Notes: a model not told the origin generated them from the letters alone. A DNA stretch of 34,314 bases from BP-133 sp040756995 (GCA_040756995.1 JBFLYK010000067.1:1-34314); one strand, 5' to 3'; shown: positions 1 through 8,365, counted from the first letter of the stretch. Program-made: numbers and translations.

Positions 1-195
1 ACGTCCTCCACCCCGGCCTTCGCCCCGGCCCTCTCCGCTGCCCCGGCCCTCGCCGCGGCCTTCGCCCTTTCCTCCCCCGCCGCCGCGGCCTTCGCCGCCC
101 TTCCCTCCGCCGTCACCCTTGCCGGCGAAGGCGACCGACGGTGCTGAGACGAACAGCAGAGCAGCGAATGTGGCGACGACGAAGCGCTTGAACAT
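1..195 (-). CDS. Secreted glycine-rich low-complexity protein (3' part beyond window)
   Basis: An open frame of 65 codons runs from an ATG at 195 off the left edge. The ATG is preceded by a GGGGGAGG ribosome binding site about 8 nt upstream. The first 24 residues form a signal peptide: positive start MFKR, hydrophobic core, and an A-F-A cleavage site before GKGDGG. The mature part seen is almost only G, E, K and R, with repeated GEGRG units. This predicts an exported, flexible, charged glycine-rich protein. No family is recognised and no function is proposed. The C-terminus is missing because the window ends, so a folded domain could follow. The frame is supported by the signal peptide, the ribosome binding site and the lack of a competing frame. 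Confidence 0.7.
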   Translation of the reverse strand, partial: MFKRFVVATFAALLFVSAPSVAFAGKGDGGGKGGEGRGGGGGKGEGRGEGRGSGEGRGEGRGGGR

Positions 196-496
196 CGGTA
201 CTGCCTCCCCCGCTGGCCACAGCCCTTTAGTGAGCGCCAGCTTACGGACCATCCGACGCCGGCGATAGTCCTGAAGCTTTAGAGCCGGGATCCAAAGCCT
301 CCGCCCTCAAATGGCTGGACCTCGATGCCCGCCGAGTTGCGCCGTGACGCCGCCGGTAATAATCGAAATCAGCGGAAGGCTTCGCCCGCTTGCTGGGTTT
401 AATCTGTGCCCGCTGGCACCAAAGGTTTTTCGCCCATCAGCAGCGCGTGGGGTCACCAGCCAACGGGCGCAGCCCAGTGCAGTTCGTTCGCCGTTG
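196..496. other. Gene-free stretch between the glycine-rich gene and tRNA-Arg
   Basis: About 300 nt without a convincing gene. The right side is the downstream flank of the minus-strand tRNA and the left side the leader of the glycine-rich gene. Short open frames here lack ribosome binding sites and family resemblance. I compared the minus strand with the cores of common riboswitches (c-di-GMP, c-di-AMP, cobalamin, glycine) and found no convincing match. Confidence 0.5.
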
Positions 497-569
497 TGCC
501 CCGGGCAGGAATCGAACCCGCAATCTGCGATTTAGAAGACCGCTGCCTTATCCATTTGGCCACCGGGGC
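497..569 (-). tRNA. tRNA-Arg (anticodon TCT)
   Basis: On the minus strand a full cloverleaf can be drawn. The 7-bp acceptor stem pairs GCCCCGG (569-563) with CCGGGGC (504-498), and the discriminator is A at 497. The anticodon stem GCGGT/ATCGC encloses the loop CTTCTAA, giving anticodon TCT (Arg, AGA codons). The T-arm GCGGG-TTCGATT-CCTGC carries the TTCGA signature. The CCA end is not encoded. AGA is a rare codon in such a GC-rich genome, so this is a minor arginine tRNA. Confidence 0.93.
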
Positions 570-626
570 TGCCCCTCAAGAATAGAGGGAAATGCTCGCG
601 ATGAGGGGCCGGCGCTGAGGCGCTGT

Positions 627-938
627 CTAGGAGGCGGGGCGGCCCCATTCGAGGGCGAGGCGGGCGAGGACGGTGGCGGCGTCGACGGGCGGGTCTTCGT
701 GGGCGCCGAGCTTGCCGGCCAGGTAGGCGGCGAGGCGGCCGAGGGTCACGATCAGTTCGAGGTCGTCGACCGGGCCGTCGTCGGTGAAGAAAAGCTCGCG
801 GAGAGCGGCCGGGTCGTCACGCTCGAGGGCCATGACGATGCCGAGCGCGGTGCGCTCCATCTCGTCGGCCATCGGAGCCCGTCCACTCTCGTCGGCCATG
901 GCCAAATGTTCGCGCGCCGGATGGGTGGGCGGCACCAC
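627..938 (-). CDS. Small hypothetical protein at the end of the catabolic operon
   Basis: A 103-codon frame, 32 nt downstream of the LLM oxidoreductase gene and in the same direction. Internal Met codons at residues 14 and 23 could be the true start; the better conserved-looking part begins at MADEMERTALGIVM. The sequence is acidic and probably helical (alternating Leu/Ala/Asp/Glu, with an LIVTLGRLAAYLAGKLG helix), with no signal peptide or membrane segment. I do not recognise the family. Its position suggests cotranscription with the upstream oxidoreductases, but a chance open frame in GC-rich DNA is possible. Confidence 0.5.
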   Translation of the reverse strand: MVPPTHPAREHLAMADESGRAPMADEMERTALGIVMALERDDPAALRELFFTDDGPVDDLELIVTLGRLAAYLAGKLGAHEDPPVDAATVLARLALEWGRPAS

Positions 939-970
939 GCGGACGGTGGAGGCACCGCGAACGGCGCCGG

Positions 971-1867
971 TCAGGACTGCAGCGGCAGGAGCACTTCGGC
1001 CATGGCGGCGAGGGTGTCGGGCCAGCGGGCCGGAGTGGTGGCGGGGCGCACGACGAACTTGGAGAAGCCGGCCTTGATGTAGTCCTCCAGCAGGGCGGCG
1101 GCGGCCGGCAGGCCGTTGGGGATCAGGGTGGCGGGGTCGACGCCGGGGCGGCGGGTGGCGATCGTCGCCGCTAGGGCGGCGGGCAGCTCGCCGGCGCCGG
1201 CGGGAACAGCTCCGTGCAGCTCGCCGGCGTACGCCAGGCTGACGCCGAAGTGTTCGGGGTCGATGCGTCGGCCGGCCCGCTCAGCCGCCTCCTCCACGAC
1301 CTCCCGGCCCTGCCGGGCTTCATCTGGAGTGAGGAGACTCGTGAGCCAGCCGTCGGCCAGGCGGCCGGCCCGGCGCTGAGCGGCCGGTACGGAGCCGGCG
1401 ACCCAGAACTCCAGCGGTTGCTGCACGGTCGGCGGGCGGACGGCGACGCCGTCCACTCCCTCCTCGGTGAGGTAGCGGCGGACGAGGTCGAGGGTCTCGT
1501 CGAACACGTCGCCGCGGGAGCGGCCCTCCGGGATCGGCAGCGCCGCCCGGTCCGTCGGTTCGCCGCCCAGGCCGAACGTCACCAGCAGGCGGCCGCCGGA
1601 CAGCTGGTCGAGGCTGGCGAGCTGCTTGGCGACGACGGCTGGATTACGGCCGGGGAGGACGACAACGCCGGTGCCCAGCTTGAGCCGCCGGGTAACGGCA
1701 GCGGCGTAGCCGATGCCGGCAATGGGGTCGGGGATCGAGGTGGTGAGCCGCTCGGCCAGCCACAGCGAGTCGAAGCGGAGCTCCTCCATGGCCGCCACCG
1801 CCTCGGCCAGCGCACCCGGGTCGGTCGAGCCGTCGACCCCGAGGCTGACACCGATGCGAACCTTCAC
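971..1867 (-). CDS. LLM-class (probably F420-dependent) oxidoreductase
   Basis: The 298-residue protein has the luciferase-like monooxygenase TIM-barrel pattern. It opens with a beta strand (MKVRIGVSLG), then FDSLWLAERL, the LKLGTGVVVLPGRNP segment, LASLDQLSGGRLLVTFGLGG near residue 100, and a late FWVAGSVPAAQRRAGRLADGWL segment. The last two resemble the actinobacterial F420-dependent branch, in which hydride transfer uses F420 rather than FMNH2; that is inferred from family resemblance. It lies 31 nt after the alcohol dehydrogenase gene, so it probably belongs to the same operon as a redox step. The substrate is unknown. Confidence 0.88.
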   Translation of the reverse strand: MKVRIGVSLGVDGSTDPGALAEAVAAMEELRFDSLWLAERLTTSIPDPIAGIGYAAAVTRRLKLGTGVVVLPGRNPAVVAKQLASLDQLSGGRLLVTFGLGGEPTDRAALPIPEGRSRGDVFDETLDLVRRYLTEEGVDGVAVRPPTVQQPLEFWVAGSVPAAQRRAGRLADGWLTSLLTPDEARQGREVVEEAAERAGRRIDPEHFGVSLAYAGELHGAVPAGAGELPAALAATIATRRPGVDPATLIPNGLPAAAALLEDYIKAGFSKFVVRPATTPARWPDTLAAMAEVLLPLQS

Positions 1868-1898
1868 CTTCGGGAACCTACCGTGTGTCGCCGGGCCT

Positions 1899-2930
1899 TC
1901 ACCGGGGGGCCGTGTCGACCACGATCCGGCCGAAGACTTCGTTTTGTTGCATGGCCCGGTAGGCCGCGGCGGCGGCGTCGAGGGGGAAGCGGGCGCCGAT
2001 TACGGGTTCGACCCGGCGCTGGGCCACCAGGTCAAGGGTGCAGGCGATCTCGGCCCGGGTGGCGTAGCGGCTGCCGGTGACGACGATCTCGTCGAGGATC
2101 AGGCCGGTCGGGTCGACGGGCATCGACGCGCCGGGTTGGAAACCGACGACGACGAATGTGCCGCCTCGCCCGACGCACCGCAGGCCGTTGTCCAGCGTGG
2201 ACGGGGAGCCGACCGTGTCCACGCAGACGTCGACCTTCCCGCCGACGGCAGCCACGAGAGCGTCGGCCCAGTCGACCTCGTCACCCGGGTTCCACACGAC
2301 GTCGAAGCCGCACTCCCCGAGTCGCTTCTCCTTGGCGGTGTCGCGCTCGACGGCCACCACCCGGGCACCGAAGGCCCGGGCCATGCCGGCCATGTGCACG
2401 CCCACTCCCCCGCCGGCTCCGATCACCGCCAGCGTCTGGCCCGGCCGCAGCGGCGCCCGTTCGGCGAAGACGTGATACGGGGTGGCGATGGCGTCGGCGG
2501 CGATGGCCGCCTCGTCGAGGCCGACGCCGTCGGGCACCCGGACGAGGTTGGCCGCCGGCAGCACCACCGCTTCGGCCAGGGCCCCGTCGATGTGGAGACC
2601 GACGTAGCCGCGCCAGGCGGTGCACAGCGTCTCCCGGCCACCGGCGCACATCTCACAGCGGCCGCAGGTCAGGTAGAACGACGCCGTCACCCGGTCGCCG
2701 GTCTTCCAGCCGCTCACACCCGGGCCGACGGCGGCCACCGTGCCCCCGAGCTCGTGGCCGACGATCCGCGGCACGCTGCCGCCCAGCGCACCGGCCCGGG
2801 CCCGCTCGAGGGTCAGACCGACGCCGCAGGCCTCGACCGCCACCAGCACCTGATCGATGCCCGGCGCCGGTTCGGTGACGTCGCGCACCGCGACATCACC
2901 GCCGAACTCCTTCAGCACCGCCGCCCGCAT
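1899..2930 (-). CDS. Zinc-dependent alcohol dehydrogenase (MDR family)
   Basis: A 343-residue medium-chain dehydrogenase/reductase. Catalytic zinc positions are C35 and the GHE motif at 58-60. The structural zinc site is C89-x2-C92-x2-C95-x7-C103. The Rossmann motif GAGGGVGVHMAG lies near residue 175. The reaction is NAD(P)-dependent oxidation of an alcohol to an aldehyde or ketone, or the reverse. The frame is open much further upstream, but the ATG at 2930 is the right start: it shares one base with the acyl-CoA dehydrogenase stop (TGATG), and homologues start with this M-x-A-x-V-L pattern. This coupling places it directly after the acyl-CoA dehydrogenase in the operon. Confidence 0.92.
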   Translation of the reverse strand: MRAAVLKEFGGDVAVRDVTEPAPGIDQVLVAVEACGVGLTLERARAGALGGSVPRIVGHELGGTVAAVGPGVSGWKTGDRVTASFYLTCGRCEMCAGGRETLCTAWRGYVGLHIDGALAEAVVLPAANLVRVPDGVGLDEAAIAADAIATPYHVFAERAPLRPGQTLAVIGAGGGVGVHMAGMARAFGARVVAVERDTAKEKRLGECGFDVVWNPGDEVDWADALVAAVGGKVDVCVDTVGSPSTLDNGLRCVGRGGTFVVVGFQPGASMPVDPTGLILDEIVVTGSRYATRAEIACTLDLVAQRRVEPVIGARFPLDAAAAAYRAMQQNEVFGRIVVDTAPR

Positions 2931-4162
2931 CACCAGTCCCAGAGCGCGTCGAGCGCGCCGTGGCCGTTGGCCACCGCCACCCGGGTGCGCAGATCGGCGG
3001 CGATCTTCTTGCGCATGACCGTGTTGGTCCCGTCGGAGTGGAGAAAGATCGTGGCGTCGCGCAGCAGCTTCTCCATGCCGGTCTCCCGCATCACGCCCGA
3101 GCCGCCGAACATCTCCAGCGACGCCCGGGTGACGTCGAAGGCGACCTGCGACGCCAGCAGCTTCGGCATCGCCGCCATCTTGGGGTCGAACAGCTTGGCG
3201 TGGTCGGCGGCCCAGGCGGCCCGGAAGACGTAGGTCCGGGCCGATTCCAGCTGCGAGTACATCTCGGCGAACTGCACGCCGATGTCGTCGTGGTCGATGA
3301 CGGGCCGGCCGCCCTGCACCCGCTGCGCCGTGTACTGCAGCGCCCGGCCGAAGGCCGTACGGGCGACACCGAGGGTGCAGGCGGCGGCGTAGGCGTTGGA
3401 CCCCCGGAGCAGCCGGGCGACGTCGGCCAGACCTTCGTTCTCCTGACCGAGGCGGTCCTGGTCGGGGACGAACACGTTCTCGTAGAAGATCTCCGCGTTG
3501 TTGGCCAGCCGCTCCCCCAGCTTGTCGTGGACCACGCCGTAGCGGACCTGGGGGCTGTCGGCCGGGACGATGAACATCGTGACGCCCGACCGCACCGGAA
3601 GCTCCCGTTGCGTGCGAGCGAAGGCGATCAGCGTGTCGGCCCGGTTGGCGTTGGAGATGTAACACTTCTGGCCGTTGAGGACCCAGCCGCCGTCGACCCG
3701 CTCGGCCCGCATCTGCATGCCGCCGTCGACACCGGCATAGGGCAGGACGTTGTCCGAGCCGCCGTTCGGCTCCGTCAACGACGCCGCCATCAACCCGCGG
3801 GGATTCTCGACCAGCCGCCGCAGCCACCGCTCGTGCTGGTCGGTGGTACCGAGCTCCATCAGCAGCTGGGCGAACTTCCACGTCTGGGCCAGCACGACCG
3901 ACATGCCGAGGTCGGCGGCGGCGATCTCCTCCAGCATGACGGCGTTGGTGAGAAAGTCGGTTCCCCCACCGCCGAAGGCCACCGGCAGCGGCGCCAGCCG
4001 CAGGCCGTACTCGGTGGCGGCATCGACGAGCTCCCAGGAGAACGACTTCTCGGGATCGGCTTCGGCGTCGAGCAACGGCGCGGCCGGCGCCACCACCTCG
4101 GTGGCGTAGGCGCGGGCCGTGTCGCGCCACCGACGCTGGTCGGCGGTGAGAGACCAGTCCAT
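2930..4162 (-). CDS. Acyl-CoA dehydrogenase family protein (Asp at the catalytic base position)
   Basis: A 410-residue FAD flavoprotein with the acyl-CoA dehydrogenase order of domains: N-terminal helical domain, middle beta domain (SLTEPNGGSD near 130-140, GWVLNGQKCYISNA near 160-175), and C-terminal helical domain with the MFGGSGVMRETGMEKLLRDA stretch. It should introduce an alpha,beta double bond into an acyl-CoA or analogue and pass electrons to ETF. At the position of the usual catalytic Glu (RDA...EGT), the protein has D377 (RDATIFLHSDGT), so the base is one carbon shorter. That may reflect an unusual substrate, for example an alicyclic acyl-CoA (inference). It starts 11 nt after the cyclase gene and overlaps the alcohol dehydrogenase by one base. 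Confidence 0.92.
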   Translation of the reverse strand: MDWSLTADQRRWRDTARAYATEVVAPAAPLLDAEADPEKSFSWELVDAATEYGLRLAPLPVAFGGGGTDFLTNAVMLEEIAAADLGMSVVLAQTWKFAQLLMELGTTDQHERWLRRLVENPRGLMAASLTEPNGGSDNVLPYAGVDGGMQMRAERVDGGWVLNGQKCYISNANRADTLIAFARTQRELPVRSGVTMFIVPADSPQVRYGVVHDKLGERLANNAEIFYENVFVPDQDRLGQENEGLADVARLLRGSNAYAAACTLGVARTAFGRALQYTAQRVQGGRPVIDHDDIGVQFAEMYSQLESARTYVFRAAWAADHAKLFDPKMAAMPKLLASQVAFDVTRASLEMFGGSGVMRETGMEKLLRDATIFLHSDGTNTVMRKKIAADLRTRVAVANGHGALDALWDW

Positions 4163-4173
4163 GCGGTGGACCC

Positions 4174-5142
4174 CTACTTGATGGCCAGGGCGTTGAGCGG
4201 TGAACCGACGGCGCCGGTGATCGGCAGCGGCGCAGCCGACAGCATGAACTCGTAGACGCCGTCGGCGGCGCAGTCAGCGCTGATCGGCTCCAGGTCCCAG
4301 ATCTCGCCGAAGTGGATGCCCATGTGGACGAGCGCCACGATGTGGAGCGGCTGGAACAGCTCGATCTCGTTGGGCCGCACCTCGCAGCCCCACGTGTCGG
4401 TGGCGATGGCCGCCACTTCGTGCTCGGCCAGCCACGGCACGGTGTGAAGCGAGAAGCCGGGGGCCGGGCCGCCGCAGTAGTCGCCCCACTTCCCCCGCCG
4501 CTGGCCGAGCAGGCCCGTCCGGAGGATGATGCAGTCACCGCTGCGGATCTCGACACCTTGGGCGGAAGCGGTGGCATCGAGATCGGTGGCCGTGACGGCG
4601 TATCCGGGTTCGAGCGCCTCCACGCCCTTGTGCTTGGCGACGTCGAGCAACACGCCCCGCATGATGAAGCGCTCCCGGGCGGCAACGATGCTGCAGCGCT
4701 CCGCCCCCTTGGCCGACACCAGGCCGGCGTCGAACCCGTTGTACATCTTCCCTTCGAAGAAGATGTGACCGAGGCTGTCCCACTGCGTGCCGGACTGGTT
4801 GGGCATCACGATGACGTCGTCGGCGAAGCCGAAGGTGTAGGCCGGGCCCCAGTCGGCCGGCAGCGGATCCTGATGGCCGCTCAGGTAGTCGGTCCCGGTG
4901 GCCGTCATCAGATTCAGCGGGTTGGCCCGGAAGGCGCCGACCTGAGGGCCGAACAGGTCGTAGGGCAACGACATGGAGACGACCTTGCCCTGGCGGACCA
5001 GCCCCGCGGCGGCCTTGATCTGCTCCGGCCCCACGTAGTTGAGGGCGCCCAGCTGGTCGTCTTCGCCCCAGCGGCCCCAGTTGGAGTACTTGGCGATGTA
5101 GTCGCGGACGATGTCCTCGCCGCCGAAGCCGCTCGCCTTCAT
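4174..5142 (-). CDS. Cyclase-family (kynurenine-formamidase-like) metal hydrolase
   Basis: A 322-residue member of the cyclase family, whose members include kynurenine formamidase and isatin hydrolase and hydrolyse amide or lactam bonds using a divalent metal. The family motif HxGTHxDxxxH appears at residues 116-126 as QSGTQWDSLGH: G118, T119, D122 and H126 are kept and both leading His are Gln. To my recollection such Gln variants occur in one branch of the family. Other family-like segments are SGDCIILRTGLL and ATDTWGCEVRPNEIELFQPLH. The ATG at 5142 overlaps the upstream LLM gene stop (ATGA), implying translational coupling. It plausibly opens a ring or amide produced by the preceding monooxygenase (inference). 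Confidence 0.88.
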   Translation of the reverse strand: MKASGFGGEDIVRDYIAKYSNWGRWGEDDQLGALNYVGPEQIKAAAGLVRQGKVVSMSLPYDLFGPQVGAFRANPLNLMTATGTDYLSGHQDPLPADWGPAYTFGFADDVIVMPNQSGTQWDSLGHIFFEGKMYNGFDAGLVSAKGAERCSIVAARERFIMRGVLLDVAKHKGVEALEPGYAVTATDLDATASAQGVEIRSGDCIILRTGLLGQRRGKWGDYCGGPAPGFSLHTVPWLAEHEVAAIATDTWGCEVRPNEIELFQPLHIVALVHMGIHFGEIWDLEPISADCAADGVYEFMLSAAPLPITGAVGSPLNALAIK

Positions 5143-6398
5143 CGGTCGGTCTCGAAGTGGGCCGTGAGCTCGTCGAGCGCCGGCTTGACGTGCTCGCACC
5201 ACAGCTCCATGTTCTCGATCACGGCGTCCTTCGGCTGCTGGGCGAAGTGGTAGATGATGATCACGTACTCCGAGGGCATCCGCTTCCACTCCTCGACGTA
5301 GTGGTCGCGCACCTGCTCCGGTGTGCCGATCGCCCACAGGCCGCTGGCCAGCACGGAATCGACCGGGTTGGCCGGGTCCCAGGCCATGGGGGTGGTGCCG
5401 CCGTAGAGATCCCGGAAGATGTCGACGTCCCAGTCCAGGAGGTTCTGTCGGGCCTGCTCCATCGACGACGCGATGTTGCCCCAGCGGACGATCGCCTGGT
5501 TCTGGCCGTATTTGTACTCCCGGCCGCCGAGGCGGGCGGCTTCCACGTACGCCCTGGCGTGGGCCTCGGCCTTTTCGATCTTGGTGAAGTAGGCGGGAAT
5601 GAACCCCCGGGGTCCGCAGTACTCGACGGTCTCCCGGCTGGCGTTGGACGACACGAAGATCGGCGGGCGTTCCTTGCTGTAGGGCGCCGGGACGACGCTG
5701 ACCCGGCGGATCCGGTTGTCGTCGTCCATCTCCCCCGGAGCGCCGATCTCCTTGGTGGCGGTCATCGTCCAGTCGATGCCCTCGTCGTAGGGATAGGGAA
5801 TCTGCCACCGCCCCTTGGACTCGATGCTGTCCTCCGCCCAGGCCCGCAGCACGAAGTCCACCTGTTCCTCGAAGACCTCCCGGTTGACCCGGTCGTCCTC
5901 GAAGCGGGTCTTCGTCTGTTCCTCGGTCCAGCCGGCCATCTTGTCCTCGGTCAAACCGGTCGGAGACAGCGTCGCCTTGGCGCCGAGGTGCTGGCCGAGG
6001 ATATTTGTCCACCGGGCCTGGTAGCCCCGGGCGAAGCCGACGAAGAACCGGCCGTTGGTCAGGTGGTCGAGGATGGCGGTCTCCTCCGCCACCCGGATCG
6101 GGTTCTGGGCACTCATCACGTAGCCGAGCTGGCCGATGCGGACGTTCTCGGTGATGGCCGCCCAGTAGGCATTCAGGACGCCGGGGTTCGGGCCGACCTC
6201 GTACCCCTCGGAGTGGAAGTGGTGCTCCACGGTCGCCACGCCCCAGAAGCCGAGGCGGTCGGCGGCGCGGATGATGTCGTGCCAGTCTTCCAGCGTCTGG
6301 TGGTAGCGCTCGACGTTGCGCCCGATGGGGCGCAGCTCCTCACGTTCCTTCCTGGTCCCCGGAATGACGGGATAGAGCTGGAGAATCGGCTTCACCAT
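5139..6398 (-). CDS. LLM-class flavin-dependent monooxygenase, first gene of the minus-strand operon
   Basis: A 419-residue bacterial-luciferase-like protein: FWGVATVEHHFHSEGY (typical EHHF segment near residue 45), NVRIGQLGYVMSAQNPIRVAEETAILDHLTNGRFFVGFARG (85-125), FVSSNASRETVEYCGPRGF, and a C-terminal AIGTPEQVRDHY. It is longer than usual because of an insertion around 125-230. Such enzymes use reduced FMN or F420 for oxygenation or Baeyer-Villiger-type chemistry. The start at 6398 is chosen for its GAGGAG ribosome binding site 7 nt upstream; the open frame extends further but only through basic, non-family sequence. It leads a six-gene operon, ending ATGA-coupled to the cyclase gene, and is divergent from the PucR-type regulator. 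Confidence 0.9.
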   Translation of the reverse strand: MVKPILQLYPVIPGTRKEREELRPIGRNVERYHQTLEDWHDIIRAADRLGFWGVATVEHHFHSEGYEVGPNPGVLNAYWAAITENVRIGQLGYVMSAQNPIRVAEETAILDHLTNGRFFVGFARGYQARWTNILGQHLGAKATLSPTGLTEDKMAGWTEEQTKTRFEDDRVNREVFEEQVDFVLRAWAEDSIESKGRWQIPYPYDEGIDWTMTATKEIGAPGEMDDDNRIRRVSVVPAPYSKERPPIFVSSNASRETVEYCGPRGFIPAYFTKIEKAEAHARAYVEAARLGGREYKYGQNQAIVRWGNIASSMEQARQNLLDWDVDIFRDLYGGTTPMAWDPANPVDSVLASGLWAIGTPEQVRDHYVEEWKRMPSEYVIIIYHFAQQPKDAVIENMELWCEHVKPALDELTAHFETDR

Positions 6399-6556
6399 CG
6401 CAGGCTCCTCGCGCTCGTGGGTCTGCCCGACAGCCCGAGGATACGGACGGCGGCGCCGCCGGGACCATGGGGTCCGAAACAAGGCTGAAGGCCGGGCCTT
6501 GTGACTCGCCACAGCGAGCTAACGTGGCCGCCTCGCGTCGACGAAAGGGGGGACGC
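6399..6556. promoter_or_regulatory. Divergent intergenic control region with inverted repeats
   Basis: This 158-bp region separates the minus-strand catabolic operon from the PucR-type regulator gene. Two perfect inverted repeats are visible: ACAAGGC/GCCTTGT at 6479-6502 (10-nt spacer) and CTCGC-CACA-GCGAG at 6505-6518. The second sits exactly between a possible -35 (TTGTGA, 6499-6504) and -10 (TAACGT, 6520-6525) for the regulator gene. These are candidate operators, perhaps for autoregulation. The promoter call rests only on hexamer resemblance and the 15-nt spacing is short. Confidence 0.4.
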
Positions 6557-8365
6557 GTGGCTCGTTCGGCCGTCACCGTGGCTGAGGACGTCGGGGCCCG
6601 CCCCGAACTCGCCGCCTGGCTCGACGCCACCTGCGAGTTCGTGCGGGCCGTCAACCGAGGCCTCCCGCTCGACGATCTCCTCAACCTGATCGCCGGCACC
6701 GTGGCCCAGCTGACGGCCTACGACTATTCGTCGGTGCTGCTGCCCGACGAGGCCGGCGAGAAGCTGCTCATCCGGGGGTTCTACGGACTGCGCCCGTCCT
6801 ACGTGGAAGAGATCAACGCCTCCCGGGCACCGCTGATCCGGCCCGGCGAGCTGGCCGAGGGCCCGTCGAGCCGGGCGTTCCGGACGCAGCGGCCGGTGGT
6901 GCTGGCCGACATCCGGGCCGACCTGACCTGCGAGGAGTGGGAGGTGATGGCGGCCGAACAGGGCTACCGGTCGATCCTGTCGCTGCCGCTCGTCGCCTCC
7001 GAGGGCTCCCTCGGCGTGTTGAGCTGCTACACCCGGGAATGCCGGGCGTTCGGCGCCGACGAGGTCGTCCTCATGGAGACGATCGCCAACCAGGCGGCGC
7101 TGGCCATCGAGTCGACCCTGCTGGGGGAGCGCCAACAGAGCCGGATCGCCTCGCTCGAGCAGCGGGTGGCGGAACTCGAGGAGGAACGCCGCATCACCCA
7201 GCGGGCGGAGGATGTGCACCGCGACCTCATGCGGTTGTTGCTGGCCGGCGAGAGCCTCGAGCGGATCACGCGGCGGCTGGCCGAGGCGGTGGGCAGCGAC
7301 GTCCTGGTCGAGGACGCTGCCGGCCATCCCCTGGGCGCGGCGCTGTCCCCCGACGCCGTCGACCGGATGCCCGGGCCCGAGCGGCCCAGCCTGGTCGCCC
7401 CGGTGGTCCTCGACGACGAGCTGGCCGGCCGGGTGTGGGCCTTCAACGCCGCCGCCGGGTTCGGACCCTTCGAACGCCGGGCCCTCGAGCGAGGGGCGAT
7501 GGTGGTGGCTCTGGCCGTCTCCAAGCGGCGGACGGCCCAGGAGGTCGAGTGGCGCCTGTCCCGCGAGTTCCTCGACGACCTGCTGGCCGCCGACTCGTGC
7601 CGCGACCCCGACTCCACGCTGACCCGGGCCCACCAGCTGGGCCTCGAGCTCAGCGCGCCCTACACGGTGGCCGTCGTCCGGCCCGATCCCGACGGCGACG
7701 ACACGATGGCCCGGCTGGCCGGCAACGCCGCCCGGCTGCAGCGGACGCTGCTGACCCAGGTGCAGCGGGTCATCAACGCCACCGGTGTCGGGGAGGCGGC
7801 GCTGGTGGCCGCCCGGGGTGAGGACGTCATCGTGCTGTGGCCGGAACGCGACGGCCTGCCGGCCGCGGCGGAGCTGGCCGAGACCCTGCGGTCCCAGATC
7901 CGGCCCTACGTCGGGCCGGTGTCGATCGGGCTCGGCCCCCCGTGCTCCGCGGTCACCGAGTACGGCGACGCCTACCGGCTGGCCGCCGGAGCGCTCGACC
8001 TTGTGCAGCGGGCCGGCCAGCGGGACCGGGTCGTGGCCCTCGGCGACCTCGGCATGTACCGGCTGCTCCTGCAGGTGAAGCGACCGGAGGAGCTGATCGA
8101 CTTCATGCACGGCGTGCTCCGGCCCCTCTACGAGTACGACGGCCGCCGCGACACGACGCTGGTCGAGACGCTGCGGGCCTTCCTCGCCTGCGGTTTCAGC
8201 GCCGCTGCCACCGCCGAGGCGCTCATCGTCCACCCCAACACGATCAGCTACCGGCTGCGGCGGATCGAGGAACTCCTCGGGATCAACTGCCACGACCCCG
8301 AGGCGCTGCTGCAGTTCCAGTTCGCCTTCCTGATCGAGCGTGTCCTCGGGGAGCCGGCCTCCTGA
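6557..8365 (+). CDS. GAF-domain PucR-type transcriptional regulator
   Basis: A 602-residue regulator. Residues about 25-175 form a GAF sensor domain (LDDLLNLIAGTVAQLTAYDYSSV, then RSILSLPLV and IANQAALAIES). A coiled coil follows near 190-230 (SLEQRVAELEEERR), then a middle PucR region, and a C-terminal PucR/CdaR-type helix-turn-helix at about 533-602 (TAEALIVHPNTISYRLRRIEELLG). PucR-family proteins usually activate purine, sugar-acid or aromatic catabolic genes in response to a ligand. The GTG at 6557 is preferred because AAGGGGGG lies 5-6 nt upstream; an in-frame ATG at 6467 exists but the added sequence is not domain-like. The next gene overlaps its stop codon, so regulator and amidohydrolase are cotranscribed. 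Confidence 0.9.
   Translation: MARSAVTVAEDVGARPELAAWLDATCEFVRAVNRGLPLDDLLNLIAGTVAQLTAYDYSSVLLPDEAGEKLLIRGFYGLRPSYVEEINASRAPLIRPGELAEGPSSRAFRTQRPVVLADIRADLTCEEWEVMAAEQGYRSILSLPLVASEGSLGVLSCYTRECRAFGADEVVLMETIANQAALAIESTLLGERQQSRIASLEQRVAELEEERRITQRAEDVHRDLMRLLLAGESLERITRRLAEAVGSDVLVEDAAGHPLGAALSPDAVDRMPGPERPSLVAPVVLDDELAGRVWAFNAAAGFGPFERRALERGAMVVALAVSKRRTAQEVEWRLSREFLDDLLAADSCRDPDSTLTRAHQLGLELSAPYTVAVVRPDPDGDDTMARLAGNAARLQRTLLTQVQRVINATGVGEAALVAARGEDVIVLWPERDGLPAAAELAETLRSQIRPYVGPVSIGLGPPCSAVTEYGDAYRLAAGALDLVQRAGQRDRVVALGDLGMYRLLLQVKRPEELIDFMHGVLRPLYEYDGRRDTTLVETLRAFLACGFSAAATAEALIVHPNTISYRLRRIEELLGINCHDPEALLQFQFAFLIERVLGEPAS

Noticed and set aside
196..496. Riboswitch-like segment (CCAAAGCCTCCG) recalling the c-di-GMP aptamer
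   Set aside because: Only a short partial match, on the plus strand with no downstream plus-strand gene, and no matching stems.
6392..8293. Long minus-strand open frame opposite the PucR-type regulator
   Set aside because: High GC leaves long antisense frames; this one has Gly/Arg/His-rich composition without any domain, while the plus strand encodes a complete regulator.
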